From contig JAHCHL010000004.1 of the NCBI GenBank assembly GCA_026129745.1, forward strand, positions 117,845 through 181,844: a stretch of DNA of 64,000 nt, in the 5' to 3' direction. Below, one piece after another: positions 39,466 through 47,589 of this stretch (the first letter of the stretch is position 1; each line of letters begins with the position of its first letter). Origin of the DNA: Fimbriimonadales bacterium. Its GTDB lineage: Bacteria; Armatimonadota; Fimbriimonadia; Fimbriimonadales; ATM1. A model generated the notes under the pieces. The model saw only the letters and a list, made by a program, of their open reading frames with translations, was not told the DNA's origin and ran no database searches. Position numbers and translations under genes: made by a program.

Positions 39466-40002
39466 ATGCTAAGCAGCCATGAGAGGGAATTCGAAAGGCT
39501 TGTTTCCCTCTATGAGCGGAGGCTCTACAGCGTGGCGCTGCGCCTAACCTCTAGCCCCGATGAGGCGGCGGAACTTGTGCAGGACACGTTCCTGCGAGCT
39601 TTCCGGGCGTGGGGAAAGTTCAGGAAAGAGTCGCAAGCTTACACATGGCTGTACAGAATACTCATCAACCTAAACAAGGACCGTCTCGCGAAGGTCAGCA
39701 GAAAGAAGGAGCGAGAGATGTCGCTCGAAGTCGGCGAAGGCGACGAGACCGTCGATCTTCCGGACCATTCGGCCGACCCGGAACGCATCGCGGAAATCTC
39801 CGAGCTCCGAGGACATTTGACCGCCGCTATCGAAAGTTTGCCCCAAGGCTATCGCGAATGTGTAGTTTTGAGAGACGTCGAGGGGCTATCCTATGACGAA
39901 ATCGCGGACGCGATGGAGATCACTGTCGAGGCTGTCAGGAGCCGATTGGCTCGAGCGCGTCAACAGTTGCGCCAGCGTCTGGCGCCCTATTTGAAGACAT
40001 GA
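39466..40002 (+). CDS. ECF-type RNA polymerase sigma factor
   Basis: Group 4 sigma factor, 178 residues. Region 2: LYSVALRLTSSPDEAAELVQ, DTFLRAFRAWGKFRKES, TWLYRILINLNKDRL. Region 4: LPQGYRECVVLRDVEGLSYD and ADAMEITVEAVRSRLARARQ, a typical helix-turn-helix. No anti-sigma or zf-HC2 gene is next to it. It lies between tamB and bamA with GGAGG 5 bases before the ATG, so it may govern envelope genes, as RpoE does elsewhere; that is inference from position. Confidence 0.93.
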   Translation: MLSSHEREFERLVSLYERRLYSVALRLTSSPDEAAELVQDTFLRAFRAWGKFRKESQAYTWLYRILINLNKDRLAKVSRKKEREMSLEVGEGDETVDLPDHSADPERIAEISELRGHLTAAIESLPQGYRECVVLRDVEGLSYDEIADAMEITVEAVRSRLARARQQLRQRLAPYLKT

Positions 40003-40018
40003 CGCGTTGGAGGGTGAA

Positions 40019-41803
40019 TTGACCAAACGAATATCGTGCCTAATACTTTTGCTCGTGGCCTGCACTTGTGCAATGGCCCAAGGAAACCAATTGATCGGAG
40101 AAGTCGTTGTTCGCGGCAATAAGTCAGTTTCCGAACAGCTGATCATTAGCATCATTGGGAGCAAAGTCGGTCAAGTTTATCAACCTGCACAGTTGGCGCG
40201 TGACAAAGTTCTGCTTGAGAATACAAATCAATTCCAATCTGTTCAAGTGTATGGCCAGCTGCTCGATAACGACAGATGGCGAGTCGTCGTCGAAGTTGTA
40301 GAGTGGGACATCATCAGCGAGATTCGTGTCGAAGGAAACACCGTTGTCTCATCTTCGATGATTCTTGCTGCACTTCGCAATAAAGTCGGACAGGTATTCA
40401 ATCCAACGGTTCTAGAAGCTGACGCAAGAGGGGTATCGGAGCTTTATCGACGTCAAGGCTATTTTGCGCGCGTAACACAGTACGAACCACTTCTTGAAGA
40501 CGCGTCGATCCTGAAAGTCGTTGTCACGGAAGCTACCGTGGAACGAGTGGAATTGGTTGGCCTAACTCGTACCCCTGAGCGAGTGGTCAGAAGAGCAATC
40601 GACACCCAGGAAGGGCAGATCCTCAGCTTCAATCAGCTTCAGGAAGACCTGAAGCGGCTTGCGGACACAAGGTGGTTCGAGGAGATTCAGCCGGACGTTC
40701 TCGACTCAGATGCGGCCCTGGGCAAAGTTGTCGTCATCATCAACTTGAAAGAGACTCGCACGGGCGCATTTAACGTAGGTGTGCAGCTCGACCCAAAAAA
40801 CAGACTTGCTGGCTTGTTCACACTAAACGACAGCAACTTCAATGGAACTGGAAAGTCGGTAGGATTGAACCTGTTGCAGTCAGCACAGGGACTCGGAACA
40901 AGTATCACCATCGACTACGGCGATCCCTTCCTCGACAAGAAACGAACTGCGCTAAACACAAGCATCTATTCTCGCGAGCAGCTGGTCTTTGGGAGCTCTC
41001 TGTTTGGATCAGAAGGGGGGCCGCTCGGAAGATTTTCCCAAAGGACAAATGGCGGCAACGCAATGCTTTCCACTGTATTGTCAAGCAACGTTCGAGCGTT
41101 TATTGGAATCGAAGCACAACATGTCAATACTCGCGATTTCGTTGTCGATCCAGGTGAAGAATTTGTATTTCAAGACGGTTTCTCAGCCGGATTGAATCTG
41201 GGCTTCGTAAGAAATCGAAGAGACTTCAATCAAGAGCCTGCTCGAGGCGATTGGGTCCGAGTCGCGATCGAACCGACATTCAGTGATGTGACGAGCCTTG
41301 GTGGACAAAACGTCGGCGTGCAAGGCCTCGGACAACGTGTCTACTTGCGAACCTCAATCGATTACAGGGTTTATTCAAGTCCACAGCCGCCTAGAACGAT
41401 TGAACAGTTTGACGAGCCACGGCGCGTATTCGCATTTCGCGCTTTTGCCGCTACGATCGTGGGTGATCCTCCGTTCTTTGAGCAGTATTTCGTTGGAGGT
41501 TCGAACGGAGTTCGTGGATATGAAGAGGATCGCTTCTGGGGCAAGCATGCGTTGCTGTTCCAAGCTGAGTATCGCCACCCGATTCAGAAGTCTTTCAACG
41601 CAATAGCGTTCGTCGACTATGGCGGAGCATGGAATGGCTATCCCAGCGTAAGAAATTACACACAGAGCAGCACTTTCAAAATGCATTTGGGCTATGGAGT
41701 GGGCATCAACTTCAAAACCCCGTTCGGCCCGATTCGGCTCGATGTGGGATTCAACGACAAAGGCAAAGCAAGAACACACTTTCTAATTGGCGGATCGTTC
41801 TGA
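40019..41803 (+). CDS. bamA: BamA/Omp85 outer membrane protein assembly factor
   Basis: Outer-membrane insertase, 594 residues. A signal peptide (RISCLILLLVACTCAMAQG) is followed by three POTRA domains, starting near GEVVVRGNKSVSEQLI, ISEIRVEGNTVVSSSMI and VERVELVGLTRTPERVV, then a 16-strand-type barrel with the conserved GSNGVRGYEEDRFWG loop motif and C-terminal PFGPIRLDVGFND. E. coli BamA has five POTRA domains; three are visible here. TTG at 40019 is preferred, with GGAGG (40009-40013) 5 bases upstream; TTG at 40007 has none. The ECF sigma gene ends 16 bases before, skp follows after 33. Confidence 0.92.
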   Translation: MTKRISCLILLLVACTCAMAQGNQLIGEVVVRGNKSVSEQLIISIIGSKVGQVYQPAQLARDKVLLENTNQFQSVQVYGQLLDNDRWRVVVEVVEWDIISEIRVEGNTVVSSSMILAALRNKVGQVFNPTVLEADARGVSELYRRQGYFARVTQYEPLLEDASILKVVVTEATVERVELVGLTRTPERVVRRAIDTQEGQILSFNQLQEDLKRLADTRWFEEIQPDVLDSDAALGKVVVIINLKETRTGAFNVGVQLDPKNRLAGLFTLNDSNFNGTGKSVGLNLLQSAQGLGTSITIDYGDPFLDKKRTALNTSIYSREQLVFGSSLFGSEGGPLGRFSQRTNGGNAMLSTVLSSNVRAFIGIEAQHVNTRDFVVDPGEEFVFQDGFSAGLNLGFVRNRRDFNQEPARGDWVRVAIEPTFSDVTSLGGQNVGVQGLGQRVYLRTSIDYRVYSSPQPPRTIEQFDEPRRVFAFRAFAATIVGDPPFFEQYFVGGSNGVRGYEEDRFWGKHALLFQAEYRHPIQKSFNAIAFVDYGGAWNGYPSVRNYTQSSTFKMHLGYGVGINFKTPFGPIRLDVGFNDKGKARTHFLIGGSF

Positions 41804-41836
41804 ACGTCCCCGACCAAGTTTCGAAGGAGCAACTAA

Positions 41837-42469
41837 ATGAAAATCAATCGTGTAACTGTGGCCGCAGTAGGAATTGTAGCGGCTTTCTTCGCAATTTCAG
41901 CATTCCAAAATCAAACGCTTAAGTTCGGTGTGGTCGATCTGGGTGCAGTAGCAGATGGATCAAAGCTCGGAGCACGCAAGCGAGTTGAATTCGATGCAAG
42001 ACGCGACAAGATGACCGCGCTCATGCAATTTGTCGCAGAACAGCGTGTCGTTTCGCGAGCGCAATGCAGCCAGCTGAAAACCCTTATGCTGACGACCAAC
42101 CCGACGGCGGCGCAAACGCAGGAATTGAAGCAACTGCAAGATCAGGTGCGCGCTCAGAAGACTGAATTCGACACGCTCATGAGAGTCGTTTCTCCGAGGC
42201 CAGACCAACTTCAGCGCGCTAACGAATTGTCGGCCATGGCAAACGAGGCTCAAGAGATTCTTCGCGACTGGAATCAGGAGTTCAACTTCGAAATGCAGCA
42301 ATTGCGGCAGTCATTCCAAGAAGAAGTCCTTGAGAAGGCTAAGGAAGCAGCCAAAAAGGTAAGCCAGCGCGGCGGATTCAGCACAGTCTTCGAAGCCGGA
42401 GTGGCTGTTTATGCAGCAAATGACATTACTCAGGATGCGATTAAGCAGATGGATACCGATAACCCTTAG
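41837..42469 (+). CDS. skp: OmpH/Skp-family periplasmic chaperone
   Basis: Periplasmic chaperone for outer-membrane proteins, 210 residues. N-terminal signal (RVTVAAVGIVAAFFAISAFQ), then KFGVVDLGAVADGSKLGARK, the short beta core that opens Skp, followed by long charged coiled-coil helices (about residues 50-185) forming the tentacles. The order bamA-skp-lpxD is the classical one in Gram-negative genomes, supporting the call despite low sequence conservation. GAAGGAG lies 8 bases before the ATG. Confidence 0.85.
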   Translation: MKINRVTVAAVGIVAAFFAISAFQNQTLKFGVVDLGAVADGSKLGARKRVEFDARRDKMTALMQFVAEQRVVSRAQCSQLKTLMLTTNPTAAQTQELKQLQDQVRAQKTEFDTLMRVVSPRPDQLQRANELSAMANEAQEILRDWNQEFNFEMQQLRQSFQEEVLEKAKEAAKKVSQRGGFSTVFEAGVAVYAANDITQDAIKQMDTDNP

Positions 42470-43421
42470 CGCATTGGCGCTAACTGCAGGCTGCGCAAAA
42501 CCTCGGACTGCGGTATGGATTGATCTTTCCCGGGTCCCTGAAGACCTGGGTCCATCTGTCCTTGCGATTACCTCTGCCGGTCAAACGTTTGTAATCGCTC
42601 CTTCTTCAATTGGAATTGATGCGGTTGAGCCAAGTCCTCGTGGTAGGTCAGCAATTGTTGACAGAAGATCAGAGGCGATTCGACTGATGGATCGAGAGTT
42701 TGCAGACTTGATTCGCGACTTGGAAGAAAACTTTCGCCGAATCATCCTCATCGATGCCGAAGCCGAAGTTGTTGCGCTGAGACGGTCTCTTTCAGGTTCG
42801 ATTCGTGAAAGGGCAGACGCAGCGATGGAAGAAATCTCGGTGCTGATCCGACAAGACGCGCCCGAGCGCGCAAGAATGATTGTTAGAGCAGCCCTCTATG
42901 TGGGCTGGCCAAAGATCCGTGGCTACTCAGAAGATGAGCTTAGGCGGTCGTGGTTGCTCCGGGAATGGGATGCGGAGGGCAGGAGGCTGCACACTTTGAT
43001 AGCTGAGAGGGAACTTGAACTTTCGGCACAAATCGAGTCGGTCTTGACAAGATCGAACTTATTGAATGCAGAAGAAGCCGCGAGTCTCGAGCAGCAGGTA
43101 AAGGACATTCTCCAAAGAGCGGATTCAAGAGCAAAGGCGCTAGCTGAGGACCGAATCCGACAAACGAACAGAGAAAAGCTCCCAGAGTTGCTGGAGGGCA
43201 ACGGATTGGAAAGGAGGCGGCAGCCCGAAGAATCAGTTCCGGTCGGCGGGACCGCCATTCAGCTTGGTCGAGGAGATTCTATCGAAAAAAGCGATTGGGT
43301 GTCGCTGCTTGAGCAGAAACTCGACATTTTCCTCCGCGTTCGCGGGTACAAACTGGCAAGCGGGCCAGCGCATGCGCCCGACAAGACTGCGGAGTTTATC
43401 GCTTGGCTCAAGAACCCCTAA
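42435..43421 (+). CDS. Coiled-coil lipoprotein of unknown function between skp and lpxD
   Basis: About 328 residues, no recognised family. The N-terminus RWIPITLSALALTAGCAKP is a lipoprotein signal with lipobox TAGC. The mature part begins with a small globular segment (TAVWIDLSRVPEDLGPSVLA) and continues as long charged helices (about residues 75-280), e.g. FADLIRDLEENFRRIIL and AASLEQQVKDILQRADSRA, likely a coiled coil. The start is uncertain among ATG 42411, 42420 and 42435; all overlap the skp end. Placement suggests a partner of Skp or BamA. The acidic-basic helical pattern resembles Skp-like proteins, so a diverged second chaperone is possible. Confidence 0.65.
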   Translation: MRLSRWIPITLSALALTAGCAKPRTAVWIDLSRVPEDLGPSVLAITSAGQTFVIAPSSIGIDAVEPSPRGRSAIVDRRSEAIRLMDREFADLIRDLEENFRRIILIDAEAEVVALRRSLSGSIRERADAAMEEISVLIRQDAPERARMIVRAALYVGWPKIRGYSEDELRRSWLLREWDAEGRRLHTLIAERELELSAQIESVLTRSNLLNAEEAASLEQQVKDILQRADSRAKALAEDRIRQTNREKLPELLEGNGLERRRQPEESVPVGGTAIQLGRGDSIEKSDWVSLLEQKLDIFLRVRGYKLASGPAHAPDKTAEFIAWLKNP

Positions 43422-44446
43422 GTTGGACACTATCAGAAATCGCCGAAATAGTCGGGGGTGAATTGCACGGCCCTCCGGACCTGAAGATCGGCAGGCCAGT
43501 CCCGGCGGGATATGACGACTCGAACGGAATCACATTCGCAGAATCCGCCAAGTATCTCGCCGCCGTCGAGTCGTCATCAGCGGCTGCAGTCATAGTTGGG
43601 CTGAACGAGGTCGATTGTACAAAACCGCACATCCGGTGTCGATCTCCAAGAGAAGCGTTCGGCAGGTTGCTTGCAATCGCATGGAGGGAGCTGCCTTTGG
43701 AAGAGGGCATCCATCCAACGGCGATAATCAGTCCCAATGCGACTGTCGAAAGAACAGCGCGAATCGGAGCGTACGCTGTTGTTGAGAGCGGCGCAATTGT
43801 TGGAGCCGACGCTCGCGTTTACCCCTTTTGCTATGTAGGCGAGCAGTGTCGACTCGGCACTGGATCGAAGCTCTATCCCAACGTTGTACTGTATCGAGAC
43901 GTATGGATTGGCGAGCGCTCGATTGTGCACTCGGGAGCAGTAATCGGTGCGGATGGTTTCGGCTACTTTTGGGATGGAACACGGCACCGAAAGGTCCCGC
44001 AGGTCGGTGGCGTAAGGATTGGAAATGATTGTGAAATCGGAGCGCTCACTGCAGTTGATCGAGCGACAGCAGGAGAAACCCAAATTGGAAACGGCACTAA
44101 GTTGGACAACCTTGTCCAGGTCGCTCATAACGTTGAAATAGGCTCAGATACGGTTATTGCTGGGCAGACTGGCATAAGCGGAAGCTCGCGTGTGGGTTCG
44201 CGAGTGACAATGGGAGGAAATGTCGGTGTCGGTGATCATGTTTCGATTACAGATGACGTAGTACTGGGCGCTCGGAGTGGAGTGGCAAAGGACATCAAAG
44301 AACCCGGACAATACTGGGGGTCGCTTGCGCAGGAGGCTAAGGAAGGTATTCGAGCATCTTTGCTTGCATCGAAGTTGCCGCAGATTGTCGATAGGATCAA
44401 TAGGCTTGAAAGGGAGATCGCAGAGTTGCGATCAAAGCTTTTATGA
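43403..44446 (+). CDS. lpxD: UDP-3-O-(3-hydroxyacyl)glucosamine N-acyltransferase LpxD
   Basis: Third step of lipid A synthesis: N-acylation of UDP-3-O-acyl-glucosamine from acyl-ACP. 347 residues. N-terminal uridine-binding domain (LSEIAEIVGGELHGPPDL), left-handed beta-helix hexapeptide repeats (about residues 100-290; e.g. HPTAIISPNATVERTARIGA), the IGADGFGYFWDGTRHRKVPQ segment and catalytic His in NLVQVAHNVEIG, then a C-terminal helix. The TTG at 43403 overlaps the preceding gene by 19 bases; GGAG (43391-43394) is 8 bases upstream. Confidence 0.93.
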   Translation: MAQEPLSWTLSEIAEIVGGELHGPPDLKIGRPVPAGYDDSNGITFAESAKYLAAVESSSAAAVIVGLNEVDCTKPHIRCRSPREAFGRLLAIAWRELPLEEGIHPTAIISPNATVERTARIGAYAVVESGAIVGADARVYPFCYVGEQCRLGTGSKLYPNVVLYRDVWIGERSIVHSGAVIGADGFGYFWDGTRHRKVPQVGGVRIGNDCEIGALTAVDRATAGETQIGNGTKLDNLVQVAHNVEIGSDTVIAGQTGISGSSRVGSRVTMGGNVGVGDHVSITDDVVLGARSGVAKDIKEPGQYWGSLAQEAKEGIRASLLASKLPQIVDRINRLEREIAELRSKLL

Positions 44447-45255
44447 GAATTGAGTTTCGCAGAAAAACGGTGAGGGAGAGCGTTGTGTTCGAAGGCGTCG
44501 GAGTCCATACTGGATTGAAATCGAAAGTCATCGTACATCCCGGGCAAAACGAAATCGTGTTCGTAAGGAACGAAAACAGAGTTGAAGCAGTCCCCGAAAA
44601 TGTGATCGACTCAAACCGTTGTACTGCTTTGTCGAACGCAAGAACGATCGAACACCTCATGAGCGCGTTAGCTGCTTTGGAGATTACAGACGCAGACATC
44701 GAAGTAACAAGTGAGGAGTTGCCCATCCTCGATGGCAGTTCGATTGAGTTTGTCGAGGGGCTAAGTGACGTGGGATTCGAGGAACTTGGATCAAAGTCTG
44801 CTGCAGGACTTTTCGGAAGAATCAATATGCAAGATGATCGGCAGCGGATAAGCATTTCTGTTGGCGAAGGTTGGTGGAAGTACGAATTTGACACCGGAGA
44901 CAGATGGCCTGGAAAACTTGAGTTCGAAATCGAAATCAATGGTGATAGCTATCGGAATGAAATTGCACCCGCAAGGACTTTCGTAATGGAAGAAGAGATT
45001 GATGCTTTGATATCTGCTGGACTTGGAAGGGGCGCAAACGAACACAATACATTGGTTTTGGCTGAGAGTGGGTACAAGAATAGCAGCCGATTTCAAGACG
45101 AGCCTGCTCGACACAAGCTTCTCGACTGCATCGGCGATCTATACTTGGCGGGCATACCTCCAAGATTTCTCAATGTGGCTGCAGAGCGATCAGGGCACAA
45201 GTTAAATGTGCGAGCCGCGCATCGCTTGCAAGAGTTGTGTGACTGGGAGGACTAA
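44443..45255 (+). CDS. lpxC: UDP-3-O-acyl-N-acetylglucosamine deacetylase LpxC
   Basis: Zinc deacetylase, the committed step of lipid A synthesis. 270 residues. Zinc ligands His71 (TIEHLMSAL), His224 and Asp228 (ARHKLLDCIGD) and the catalytic His252 (ERSGHKLN) are present, as is the Glu before His71. VVFEGVGVHTGLKSKV opens the first domain and LPILDGSSIEFVE marks its end. It is not fused to FabZ, which is the next gene. Overlaps lpxD by 4 bases (ATGA). Confidence 0.95.
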   Translation: MRIEFRRKTVRESVVFEGVGVHTGLKSKVIVHPGQNEIVFVRNENRVEAVPENVIDSNRCTALSNARTIEHLMSALAALEITDADIEVTSEELPILDGSSIEFVEGLSDVGFEELGSKSAAGLFGRINMQDDRQRISISVGEGWWKYEFDTGDRWPGKLEFEIEINGDSYRNEIAPARTFVMEEEIDALISAGLGRGANEHNTLVLAESGYKNSSRFQDEPARHKLLDCIGDLYLAGIPPRFLNVAAERSGHKLNVRAAHRLQELCDWED

Positions 45256-45260
45256 TCAAA

Positions 45261-45698
45261 ATGGACATCAGAAAGATACAAGAGTGTTTGCCTCATCGGT
45301 ACCCAATGCTTCTCGTCGATCGAATCGAAGAGCTTGAAAAGGGCAAGCGAGTTCGAGGGTACAAGAACATTACGTACAACGAAGAGTTCTTTCAAGGCCA
45401 TTACCCGAATATGCCGATCATGCCTGGGGTTCTTATTCTCGAATCAATGGCGCAAGTTAGCGCCATGATTATGTTGTCCGAAGAAGCCTACGAAGGATAT
45501 ACGCCACTTATTGTAGGGCTTGACAAAGTTAAATTCCGCAGACCGGTTGTTCCAGGAGACAAGCTGGTAACTGAGGCAGAACTGCAATGGTTTCGAAGTC
45601 AAGTTGGCTCGATCAAAGCGACAGCAAGAGTCGATGGAGAAATCGCGTGCCAGGCAGAGATATCGTTCAAGATTCTCTTGAATGGAGAGAAGATTTGA
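45261..45698 (+). CDS. fabZ: 3-hydroxyacyl-ACP dehydratase FabZ
   Basis: Hotdog-fold dehydratase of fatty acid synthesis, controlling the 3-hydroxyacyl-ACP pool used by LpxA and LpxD. 145 residues. The substrate loop LPHRYPMLLVDRI, the active-site His in GHYPNMPIMPGVLILESMAQ with its Glu, and KFRRPVVPGDKL are all standard. It starts 5 bases after lpxC, and its stop overlaps the lpxA TTG start. Confidence 0.96.
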   Translation: MDIRKIQECLPHRYPMLLVDRIEELEKGKRVRGYKNITYNEEFFQGHYPNMPIMPGVLILESMAQVSAMIMLSEEAYEGYTPLIVGLDKVKFRRPVVPGDKLVTEAELQWFRSQVGSIKATARVDGEIACQAEISFKILLNGEKI

Positions 45699-46483
45699 CC
45701 GACATTCACCCGACAGCAATTGTCGATTCCGGCGCGGAGATTGCGAGCGGAGTGGTCGTTGGGCCATTCGCTGTTGTCGAGAAAGGAGCGAAGATCGGAG
45801 CGGAATGCGTCATCGAAGCGCACGCTATTGTGCGTCACTCGACAACCATTGGCGAAAGAAACGTGATCGGCCATGGATCTGTTATTGGTGGCGACCCACA
45901 GGATCGAAAGTACAGCGGTGAACCAACTTTCCTCCAAATCGGCAATGACAACGTGTTTCGAGAATTTGTGACTGTGCACCGGGCAACAGGTGAAGGCAAA
46001 TCGACTGTAGTAGGAAACAACAACTATTTGATGGCGTTCTGCCATCTCGGACACAACACGGTGCTTTACGACAACATAACGATGGCGAACAGCGTAGGTG
46101 TGAGCGGCCACGTAACGATAGAGAACGGCGTCAACATTGGAGGTATGACCGGAATCCACCAGTTCGTTCGAATAGGACAGTTCTCGATGGTCGGAGGTAT
46201 GTCCAGAGTGACGAAAGACGTGCCACCCTTTATGTTGACCGAAGGAACACCACTACGCGTTTACGACATCAATTCGATAGGCCTGCGGAGAATGGGTGTC
46301 ACGCCCAATGTGCGTTTGGCTCTGCACAAAGCTTGCAAGCTTCTCTTCAGGTCAGAAATGGGAATGGCTCGTGCGATTCAAGCGGTTAGGCGCGAAGTCG
46401 AAGTAACACCTGAAGTCGAATACCTTTTGAATTTCCTGGAAAATGCCGGTGGTGGCAGGTTTGGCCGACAAGACCAGCGGTAA
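45695..46483 (+). CDS. lpxA: UDP-N-acetylglucosamine acyltransferase LpxA
   Basis: First enzyme of lipid A synthesis, 262 residues. Left-handed beta-helix repeats from HPTAIVDSGAEIASGVVVGP onward, GGDPQDRKYSGEPTFLQIGN, and the catalytic His120 in AFCHLGHNTVL. The C-terminal helical domain (SIGLRRMGVTPNVRLALHKA) is standard. TTG at 45695 overlaps the fabZ stop as TTGA and gives TDIHPTAIV, the expected start; the longer frame to 45587 is inside fabZ. Confidence 0.95.
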   Translation: MTDIHPTAIVDSGAEIASGVVVGPFAVVEKGAKIGAECVIEAHAIVRHSTTIGERNVIGHGSVIGGDPQDRKYSGEPTFLQIGNDNVFREFVTVHRATGEGKSTVVGNNNYLMAFCHLGHNTVLYDNITMANSVGVSGHVTIENGVNIGGMTGIHQFVRIGQFSMVGGMSRVTKDVPPFMLTEGTPLRVYDINSIGLRRMGVTPNVRLALHKACKLLFRSEMGMARAIQAVRREVEVTPEVEYLLNFLENAGGGRFGRQDQR

Positions 46484-47585
46484 CAACTCGATTCTGATAT
46501 CAACGGGCGAGGCAAGCGGCGATGCAGTTGGAGCAGCATTGCTGGCTGAAATGCGCGGGATGGGATTTTCGGGCCAAGCATTCGCGATTGGTGCCAAGAA
46601 GCTCGATGCTGCCGGAGCGAACCTGATATGTGATTCATCTAACTGGGGCGCGATCGGTGTTTACCAATCACTCAAAGTTGCTCCACGCATATTCGAAGAC
46701 ATGAGGAAGACAAAGAAGTGGTTGCAACAAAGTAGACCAGGACTATTAATTGCCATCGATTTTGGATACTTCAATGTGAGGCTGTCGCGACTTGCAAAAG
46801 AGAATGGATCCTTAGTTCTTTACTTCATGCCCCCAGGCTCGTGGAGGAAGAATAGTCAAGGCAAAGACCTGGCCCATATTGCAGACGTCGTAGCTACGCC
46901 ATTCGAGTGGTCGGCCAAGATTCTTCAATCCATGGGGGCAACCGCGGAGTGGGTCGGTCACCCGATCGTTCAGTTAGCCGCCCAGTTTCCCGAATCCGAT
47001 CGCGAAGGCTTGGCAATACTTCCAGGAAGCAGAGCTCATGAGATAAGAAACAACCTCCCTGTCATTGCCAAGGCGGTCGGCAAGCTTGGCGACATAGCCA
47101 AGCCTGTAAAGATAGTGGTTGCGCCGACGGCCAACGCAGATGAGATCCTACGTAGATGGCAAGCGGAGACGTCCGTCCCTGTCCAGCTCTCGACCGATCC
47201 AGCGCCGGCTACTTTGAAAGCGTCGAAAGCAGCAATCGTTTGCTCTGGCACTGCTACTCTTGAGTGTGCGGTTTGCGACTGCCCCATGGTCGTTGTTTAT
47301 AGATTGGATAGAATGATGGCATTGGAGTACCGAATTCTCAAGCCTAAGTTCGAGTACGTGGCAATGCCGTCGATCATACTTGGAAGGCGAGTTGCTGAAG
47401 AACTTCTGCACTACCGAGCTATTCCAGTAAGCATTGCAATGGAAACAGAGAAACTGCTGATCGACTCAGCCGAGAGGCTACAGCAACTGCAGGACTTCGC
47501 AGAAATCCGCAGCGTACTTGGTCCGACCGACGCCGTTACGCGAACAGCAAAGCTTGCCTTGGAATTGTTGCAAAAGCGGAGATAG
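46443..47585 (+). CDS. lpxB: Lipid-A-disaccharide synthase-like LpxB
   Basis: GT19 glycosyltransferase joining two acylated glucosamines in lipid A synthesis. 380 residues. Seen: SILISTGEASGDAVGAALL, AIDFGYFNVRLSRLAKENG, EWVGHPIVQLAA, ILPGSRAHEIRNNLP and CSGTATLECAVCDCPMVVVY, all matching LpxB positions. A loop usually reading SPQVWAWR is YFMPPGSWRKNSQG here, so this is a divergent member. The ATG at 46443 overlaps lpxA by 41 bases; a later start (GTG 46449 or TTG 46461) is possible. Its position after lpxA supports the assignment. Confidence 0.88.
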   Translation: MPVVAGLADKTSGNNSILISTGEASGDAVGAALLAEMRGMGFSGQAFAIGAKKLDAAGANLICDSSNWGAIGVYQSLKVAPRIFEDMRKTKKWLQQSRPGLLIAIDFGYFNVRLSRLAKENGSLVLYFMPPGSWRKNSQGKDLAHIADVVATPFEWSAKILQSMGATAEWVGHPIVQLAAQFPESDREGLAILPGSRAHEIRNNLPVIAKAVGKLGDIAKPVKIVVAPTANADEILRRWQAETSVPVQLSTDPAPATLKASKAAIVCSGTATLECAVCDCPMVVVYRLDRMMALEYRILKPKFEYVAMPSIILGRRVAEELLHYRAIPVSIAMETEKLLIDSAERLQQLQDFAEIRSVLGPTDAVTRTAKLALELLQKRR

Positions 47586-47589
47586 AGCA

